Shown piece after piece: positions 1 through 5,325 of a DNA stretch of 5,325 nt. Every line of letters starts with the position of its first letter. Within the stretch, counting starts at the first letter, position 1. The position numbers were made by a program, and so were the translations under genes. The notes below the pieces were generated by a model, which saw nothing but the letters and a program-made list of their open reading frames with translations, had not been told where the DNA came from and made no database searches. Source of the DNA: an uncultured Methanobrevibacter sp. (GTDB taxonomy: Archaea > Methanobacteriota > Methanobacteria > Methanobacteriales > Methanobacteriaceae); NCBI GenBank assembly GCA_946611495.1, contig CAMODR010000110.1:1-5325 (forward strand), read 5' to 3'.

Positions 1-747
1 AGAATCGTTAATAATATGAATAAGCGCCTGAACTTCTTCAAAATCATTCAAATCAATAAATTCCTTAGTTAACTCTAAATATATTGATAATAAAGATTTA
101 GGTAATTCTTCAAAAAGATTATCAACATCGGATTCCTTTAACATAGGATCATCTAATTTCTTTACCCTATCTTTAACAAAACCTTTAAAATTACTGTTAT
201 TAAGAGCACAATACCAGTATTTTAAAGCTTTTTCTGAATAGATTCTTCTTTTTCTGGGATTTTTATTAGCGCAATATAAATCTAAAGAAATAATTTGATA
301 GAAAATAGCCAAATTATGATACTTAACATTATTGTCATTTAAATCTTGCCAATATTCAATAAATTTATCGTATTCTCCATTTTCCAAATATTCAAATGCT
401 TCATAATCTGCGTAGCCTTCCAAACTTTCAATATTTTTATCAAGGCTTTCCAAATCACTTGGCCAAAACCAAAAAATTTCATCAATAAAACGAATTTTAA
501 TTTTGTTTAATCTGTTGTTGGCATCCTGATAATCTTTATAAGAGGGTGAAGGAATAATTGGAAACAGCAAATCATCTTTAAAATTTTCTAAAACTTCATC
601 CTCATTTCCAGAGACTTTTTTAAATGATTCTATTTTTCCAAATCTTCTTCGAATATTTTTATTGGAAGTACTAATAGGTAAATTTAAAAGCCTGAACCCA
701 TTATGCCGATAAATATTCTTATCTATACTCTTTTCAATTTTATCCAT
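1..747 (-). CDS. J-domain-like protein with TPR-like helices, C-terminus beyond the window
   Basis: Partial gene: 249 codons are open from the ATG at 745-747 to the left edge, with no stop reached. The N-terminus (residues about 11-100) resembles a degenerate DnaJ J-domain. It has a helix-I-like segment (NGFRLLNLPIS, 16-26), a charged helix-II-like segment (NIRRRFGKIESFKK, 31-44), a loop with FPIIPSPS (62-69), then a helix-III-like segment ending in the aromatic motif FWFWP (92-96). The HPD tripeptide that stimulates Hsp70 is absent. From about residue 115 the chain is helical and rich in Tyr, Glu and Leu, with TPR-like pairs. No signal peptide or membrane segment is seen. It follows the Clp ATPase gene after 39 bases with a good ribosome site, so the two are probably co-transcribed. 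I infer a co-chaperone or adaptor for a Clp or Hsp70 machine. The fold assignment rests on pattern recognition only; the reading frame is certain. Confidence 0.72.
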   Translation of the reverse strand, partial: MDKIEKSIDKNIYRHNGFRLLNLPISTSNKNIRRRFGKIESFKKVSGNEDEVLENFKDDLLFPIIPSPSYKDYQDANNRLNKIKIRFIDEIFWFWPSDLESLDKNIESLEGYADYEAFEYLENGEYDKFIEYWQDLNDNNVKYHNLAIFYQIISLDLYCANKNPRKRRIYSEKALKYWYCALNNSNFKGFVKDRVKKLDDPMLKESDVDNLFEELPKSLLSIYLELTKEFIDLNDFEEVQALIHIINDS

Positions 748-753
748 GATTTA

Positions 754-758
754 CACCT
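754..758 (-). promoter_or_regulatory. Ribosome binding site of the J-like gene
   Basis: On the minus strand this reads AGGTG, six bases before the ATG at 745-747. It matches the archaeal 16S anti-Shine-Dalgarno core (GGAGGTGATC). It fixes the start of the J-like gene and shows that it is translated independently although it lies close behind the Clp stop. No promoter is evident in the 39-base gap, which is almost wholly A and T. Confidence 0.7.
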
Positions 759-786
759 AAAAAAAATAAATAATAATAATTTGAAT

Positions 787-3129
787 TTAATTTTGCACAT
801 TAAAAGTTAATTTATCAGACAAACCTATAAACAAGGTATCTCCATTATTAAGTTTACCATCAAGCATTAACTCAGCTATAGGATTCTCAATAGCATTTTC
901 TACAAACCTATTAAGGTATCTTGCTCCGAAGTTTTCATCAAAACCGTTAAATGCCAAATATGTTATAACTTCCTCATCATACTTGACAGAAATATCCTTC
1001 TCAATTAACAAACGTTGTTTAATTTCTTTAAGAGCTAATGTAACCAGTCCTTCAAAATTTTCTTCATTCAAATCATTGAATTTGATAACTTCATCAATTC
1101 GATTTACAAATTCAGGCCTAAAATGCTTAGATAAACTTTCCAGTAAATAATGATTATGGATGCTTTCATTATTAAATAATGAATCATAAGTTGGAATGGA
1201 TATATTGGAAGTCATGATAAAATAACAATTTTTAGCATTGATAGTGATGCCTTTAGAATTAGTTAATCTGCCTTCATCAAAAATTTGTAAAAATATATCC
1301 AATACTTGAGAATCCGCTTTCTCAAGCTCATCAATTAATACAACGGAATATGGATTGTCCCTAATTTGATCAAATAAGTAAGACCCATCATCATATCCAA
1401 CATAACCTGGACCCGCACCTACTATTTTATTGACAGCGGTTTTATCCATATATTCGGACATGTCAAGCCTTATCAGATTTTTCTCATCACCAAAAAGGAA
1501 TTTAGCTAGCAATTTTGAAATATAAGTCTTACCAACACCAGTGCTACCTAGAAATAAAAATACTCCTAAAGGCCTGTTTGGGTCTTGAATGCCCAAACTG
1601 GATTTTTTAACCCTGTTGGAAATTTTCATAATAGCTTCGTCTTGACCAACTATGTGCTCTTTTAAAAAACTTTCAAGAGTTTTGATTTTTTCAAATTCCG
1701 AATTTTCAGATGGAATTGGAATTCCGGTCAATTCTGTCACAATATCCTTGATGTCCTCTTTTGTAACAATTTTTCCAACATCTTCATCATCAAAATTTGT
1801 TGAAGCAATACCCTCACTTTTTAACTTTTTAGAATTAGAACCTTTTACTTTAGGATTATTTTTTCTTGAACAGGCCTCATCAATCACATCTAATGCCTTA
1901 TCCGGCAAATACCTGTTGGTCATATACCGTACAGACAAATTAATAGCTTCCTCAATAGCCTCATCAGAAATTATCAGTTTATGATAGTTTTCATAAGTTT
2001 CTCTAAGTCCCTTTAAAATATTTAGGGTATCCTCTTTAGAAGGTTCATCTATTTTAATTGGTTGGAATCTCCTTTTAAAAGCGGCGTCTCTTTCAAAATA
2101 TTTAGTGTATTCCTTTAAGGTAGTGGATCCAATCAATGTCAGTTCACGACTTGCAAGAGCTGGTTTAAGAATGTTTGAAGCATCTAAACCACCATCTCCA
2201 ATAGTGCCCGCTCCTAAAATGGTATGGATTTCATCAATAAATAGTATGACATTAGGATGTTCCTTGACATCATTTACAATCTCTTCTATTCTTTCTTCAA
2301 AAGAACCTCGATAGCTTGTTCCTGAGACTAAAGAAGCAACCGAAAGTTCAATAATAGTTTTATCATTAAGATGGTCACTTGCCTCACCATTTGCTATTTT
2401 AATCGCAAGTGCATGAACTAATGCTGTTTTTCCAATACCTGCTTCTCCAATAATTAAGGGATTATTTTTTTTATATTTGTCTAAAGTTCTTTCAAGATCC
2501 AATAGTTCTTCATCCCGACCAATAACAGGATCTAATTTACCCTCTTTAGCTAATTCCGTGAGATTTTTTCCATACTTGCCTAAAAGAGTGTTTGACAGGT
2601 CTTGATTAATCGGCATTCCAAAGGACTTGTCAATTTTTACTTCAGGAGGGTCTTGAATATATTTAAGTTTTTCTTTAAATAAGTCAATATCAACATGAAG
2701 TTTTTTAAAAAGAGCAATTATATTCTCAGTAGGATTAAATAGAATGGCTTTCAGTAAATGAATGCAACGAACATCAACATTATCCTCTGCAGCCAAATCC
2801 ATCGCTAAACTACTTACTTCCTTGCAAGCTTCATCCCTAAGAATCTGCTTTTGATTAGGTTTAGAATTTCCCTTTACAAGAGAACCTTGCAGTCCTTTCC
2901 TTAAATCAGCGAATTCCAAATTAAAATCTTTAAGAATTTGATTAAGTTCACAGCATTCAGATTTGAATGAAATGTAATCTTCTTCATTATCAGATAATTT
3001 CAATGCTCTATCAATACCGAAAATCCCTATAAATAAACAATCTACAGTTACAAACTCAAAATTTTGAAATTTTATTTCATTTTCTGCATATTTCCAAGCT
3101 TGGGAAGCAGGTTTTGATAATTTTAACAT
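787..3129 (-). CDS. ClpA/ClpC-like double AAA+ ATPase (Hsp100 unfoldase)
   Basis: A 780-residue Hsp100-type ATPase that should form a cytoplasmic hexamer and thread proteins through its pore. An N-terminal Clp-N-like helical domain spans about 1-150 and is divergent. D1 has Walker A GEAGIGKT (228-235), Walker B VILFIDE (294-300), sensor-1 GSTT (334-337) and arginines in KRRF (352-355). D2 has Walker A GSTGVGKT (528-535), Walker B VVLIDE (596-601), TSN (640-642), FRPEFVNR (670-677) and sensor-2 GAR (735-737). Pore-loop tyrosines are present at SYRG (272-275) and PGYVGY (574-579). The D1-D2 linker (about 421-455) is short, so ClpB's long coiled-coil M-domain is missing. No IGF/IGL-type ClpP-docking loop is visible between TSN and FRPEF, and ClpP is generally absent from archaea, so it probably remodels rather than feeds a protease. 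Both ATPase sites look active. The start is supported by the site at 3134-3140. First gene of an operon with the J-like gene. Confidence 0.95.
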   Translation of the reverse strand: MLKLSKPASQAWKYAENEIKFQNFEFVTVDCLFIGIFGIDRALKLSDNEEDYISFKSECCELNQILKDFNLEFADLRKGLQGSLVKGNSKPNQKQILRDEACKEVSSLAMDLAAEDNVDVRCIHLLKAILFNPTENIIALFKKLHVDIDLFKEKLKYIQDPPEVKIDKSFGMPINQDLSNTLLGKYGKNLTELAKEGKLDPVIGRDEELLDLERTLDKYKKNNPLIIGEAGIGKTALVHALAIKIANGEASDHLNDKTIIELSVASLVSGTSYRGSFEERIEEIVNDVKEHPNVILFIDEIHTILGAGTIGDGGLDASNILKPALASRELTLIGSTTLKEYTKYFERDAAFKRRFQPIKIDEPSKEDTLNILKGLRETYENYHKLIISDEAIEEAINLSVRYMTNRYLPDKALDVIDEACSRKNNPKVKGSNSKKLKSEGIASTNFDDEDVGKIVTKEDIKDIVTELTGIPIPSENSEFEKIKTLESFLKEHIVGQDEAIMKISNRVKKSSLGIQDPNRPLGVFLFLGSTGVGKTYISKLLAKFLFGDEKNLIRLDMSEYMDKTAVNKIVGAGPGYVGYDDGSYLFDQIRDNPYSVVLIDELEKADSQVLDIFLQIFDEGRLTNSKGITINAKNCYFIMTSNISIPTYDSLFNNESIHNHYLLESLSKHFRPEFVNRIDEVIKFNDLNEENFEGLVTLALKEIKQRLLIEKDISVKYDEEVITYLAFNGFDENFGARYLNRFVENAIENPIAELMLDGKLNNGDTLFIGLSDKLTFNVQN

Positions 3130-3133
3130 AATT

Positions 3134-3140
3134 CTCCCCT
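3134..3140 (-). promoter_or_regulatory. Ribosome binding site of the Clp ATPase gene
   Basis: The minus strand reads AGGGGAG four bases before the ATG at 3127-3129. It is the only G-rich run in an otherwise A/T leader, and it supports this ATG as the start. Confidence 0.7.
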
Positions 3141-3193
3141 TTATTATATCATAATTTAAAATAATAATACATATAGAAATTTATTTTAAAAAC

Positions 3194-3203
3194 TTATATA
3201 ATT
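3194..3203 (-). promoter_or_regulatory. TATA box candidate for the Clp/J-like operon
   Basis: The minus strand reads AATTATATAA, preceded by the A-rich TAAAAAGTA, which could serve as the BRE bound by TFB. The box ends 64 bases before the Clp ATG. With the usual archaeal spacing of about 25 bases this predicts transcription starting near 3170 and a leader of about 40 bases. The whole spacer is very AT-rich, so chance TATA-like strings are expected; this one is the best by sequence and position. Confidence 0.45.
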
Positions 3204-3240
3204 TACTTTTTAATTTTATAAAATAGAAAAAAATTAGATG

Positions 3241-3302
3241 ATAAAAAAATTAAAAAATAGAAAAGATTTGTGTTAAAATAAATCACAAAAATAATAAAAA
3301 AT
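3241..3302 (-). terminator. T-rich terminator-like region after rpoB1
   Basis: Directly after the rpoB1 stop the minus strand carries several T runs (at about 3291-3300, 3251-3256 and 3244-3248). Between the first and the later runs lies a weak inverted repeat, TTTGTG/CACAAA (3267-3272 and 3284-3289, 11-base loop). Archaeal polymerase ends transcripts at oligo-T tracts, so this probably separates rpoB1 from the Clp operon. The hairpin is weak and may be incidental. Confidence 0.5.
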
Positions 3303-5090
<1,788 letters not shown>

Positions 5091-5168
5091 CTCTGCCGTA
5101 AATTCCTCGGGATGTTCAGTAGTTCCTATGAACTCACTATTAATAAAAATATTAGTTCTATTATAAAT
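5091..5168 (-). other. Probable 5' coding extension of rpoB1 with non-standard ATT start
   Basis: In frame and without a stop, these 26 codons read I/M-YNRTNIFINSEFIGTTEHP, then EEFTAE, and run straight into MRYRRRSGEIS. This resembles the usual beginning of this part of archaeal and eukaryotic B subunits (a V(F/Y)VNG, then G, then NPEEL-type pattern before an Arg-rich stretch). The frame contains no ATG, GTG or TTG between the stop at 5187-5189 and the ATG at 5088-5090. The codon at 5166-5168 is ATT and sits six bases after GGGGGT, the correct position for initiation. With it B' would be 621 residues. ATT initiation, a lost start codon or a base error in the assembly would all produce this picture. 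Confidence 0.6.
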
Positions 5169-5174
5169 GAAAAA

Positions 5175-5180
5175 ACCCCC
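5175..5180 (-). promoter_or_regulatory. Likely ribosome binding site for the extended rpoB1 start
   Basis: The minus strand reads GGGGGT, which can pair over six bases with the anti-Shine-Dalgarno ACCUCC (one G-U wobble). It stands six bases before the ATT at 5166-5168 and is the only G run in this A/T spacer. No comparable site stands at normal distance before the ATG at 5088-5090; the nearest purine run (GAGGAA, 5103-5108) is about 12 bases away and belongs to the conserved coding sequence. This site is the main argument for initiation at 5168. Confidence 0.5.
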
Positions 5181-5208
5181 AACTAATTAAAAAATTGTTA
5201 AAAATTAG

Positions 5209-5259
5209 AATTAAAAAATAAAATAAAAAGCAATAAAATTAATGAAATTTTATTACTTT
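5209..5259 (-). terminator. Hairpin plus T-tract terminator of the upstream gene
   Basis: Positions 5232-5240 and 5246-5254 form a perfect 9-bp inverted repeat (AATAAAATT/AATTTTATT) with a five-base loop. After one C-A mismatch the stem extends by four pairs (5227-5230 with 5256-5259). On the minus strand the stem is followed by T-rich runs down to about 5209. It begins eight bases after the stop codon at 5267-5269, the typical place for an intrinsic terminator. It implies that rpoB1 has its own promoter in the short remaining spacer, where I see no convincing TATA box. Confidence 0.6.
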
Positions 5260-5266
5260 AAAATTT

Positions 5267-5325
5267 TTATTCATATGCGTCTGGTTTCATGGTAACACTG
5301 ACTGAACCGGTACCGAGTGGTATAG
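5267..5325 (-). CDS. C-terminal end of an unidentified protein
   Basis: Only the last 18 codons and the TAA (5267-5269) lie in the window. They read IPLGTGSVSVTMKPDAYE and the gene continues beyond the right edge. The frame is chosen because it is open to the edge, its stop is followed directly by a terminator hairpin, and base composition falls sharply to A/T after it. The alternating small and beta-branched residues suggest a final beta-strand. The sequence does not resemble the C-terminus I would expect of RNA polymerase B'' (rpoB2), so I do not assign a function. Confidence 0.55.
   Translation of the reverse strand, partial: IPLGTGSVSVTMKPDAYE

Noticed and set aside
1652..1984. Open plus-strand frame of 110 codons
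   Set aside because: It lies entirely opposite the Clp ATPase gene and covers its well-conserved D1 end and linker. It shows no recognisable protein pattern or ribosome site.
2105..2314. Open plus-strand frame of 69 codons
   Set aside because: It is antisense to the D1 Walker B and sensor region of the Clp gene, whose coding constraint explains the absence of stops.
3265..3290. Inverted repeat GATTTGTG...CACAAA as an operator for the Clp operon
   Set aside because: It lies well upstream of the TATA-like box, has only six paired bases in an A/T-rich spacer, and is better explained as part of the rpoB1 3' region.
3141..3302. Small gene or structured RNA in the spacer between rpoB1 and the Clp gene
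   Set aside because: The spacer is almost wholly A and T with stops in every frame and no stable GC-containing stem, so only promoter and terminator signals are supported.
5187..5189. Frameshift joining an upstream ATG to rpoB1
   Set aside because: The runs of G and T at 5169-5180 could hide a slip, but no ATG occurs in any minus-strand frame between the upstream stop at 5267 and 5168, so a shift would not supply a start.
5267..5325. Upstream partial gene as rpoB2 (B'')
   Set aside because: rpoB2 would be expected here, but the last 18 residues (ending MKPDAYE) do not resemble the B'' end, which should follow a GLVKNLAL-type region, and a terminator hairpin separates it from rpoB1.

Overview
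The window looks like part of an AT-rich methanogen chromosome, most likely Methanobacteriales (Methanobrevibacter or Methanosphaera type). The main evidence is a free-standing RNA polymerase B' gene, that is, the C-terminal half of an archaeal B subunit. Split B''/B' subunits are known in methanogens and some other Euryarchaeota. AT-rich spacers, an archaeal TATA-like box and Shine-Dalgarno sites matching GGAGGTGA fit this. The genus is inference.

All supported genes are on the minus strand, so transcription runs right to left. From the right edge: (1) 5267-5325, the last 18 codons of an unidentified gene, followed at once by a strong hairpin plus T-tract terminator (about 5209-5259). (2) 3303-5090, rpoB1 (B'), catalytically intact, with about 26 further codons of family-like sequence up to 5168 that lack an ATG, GTG or TTG start. 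A T-rich terminator-like region follows its stop. (3) 787-3129, a two-AAA-domain Clp/Hsp100 ATPase with its own TATA-like box near 3194-3203 and a strong ribosome binding site. (4) 1-747, the first 249 codons of a second gene of the same operon. It starts 39 bases after the Clp stop, runs off the left edge, and has a degenerate DnaJ-like N-terminus followed by TPR-like helices.

Two things stand out. The rpoB1 gene is not in the usual rpoB2-rpoB1-rpoA1-rpoA2 order: what precedes it does not read as rpoB2 and what follows is not rpoA1. It may be a second copy or a relocated gene, and its start is abnormal. Second, the Clp ATPase and J-like protein form a two-gene unit suggesting a protein-remodelling (unfolding or disaggregation) system whose further members may lie beyond position 1. 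A functional link between the polymerase gene and the chaperone pair is not shown, because a terminator-like region and a new promoter separate them.

No gene-free stretch exceeds 300 bases. The spacers (748-786, 3130-3302, 5169-5266) hold the regulatory sites listed. I see no tRNA, rRNA, CRISPR array, insertion sequence or attachment site.
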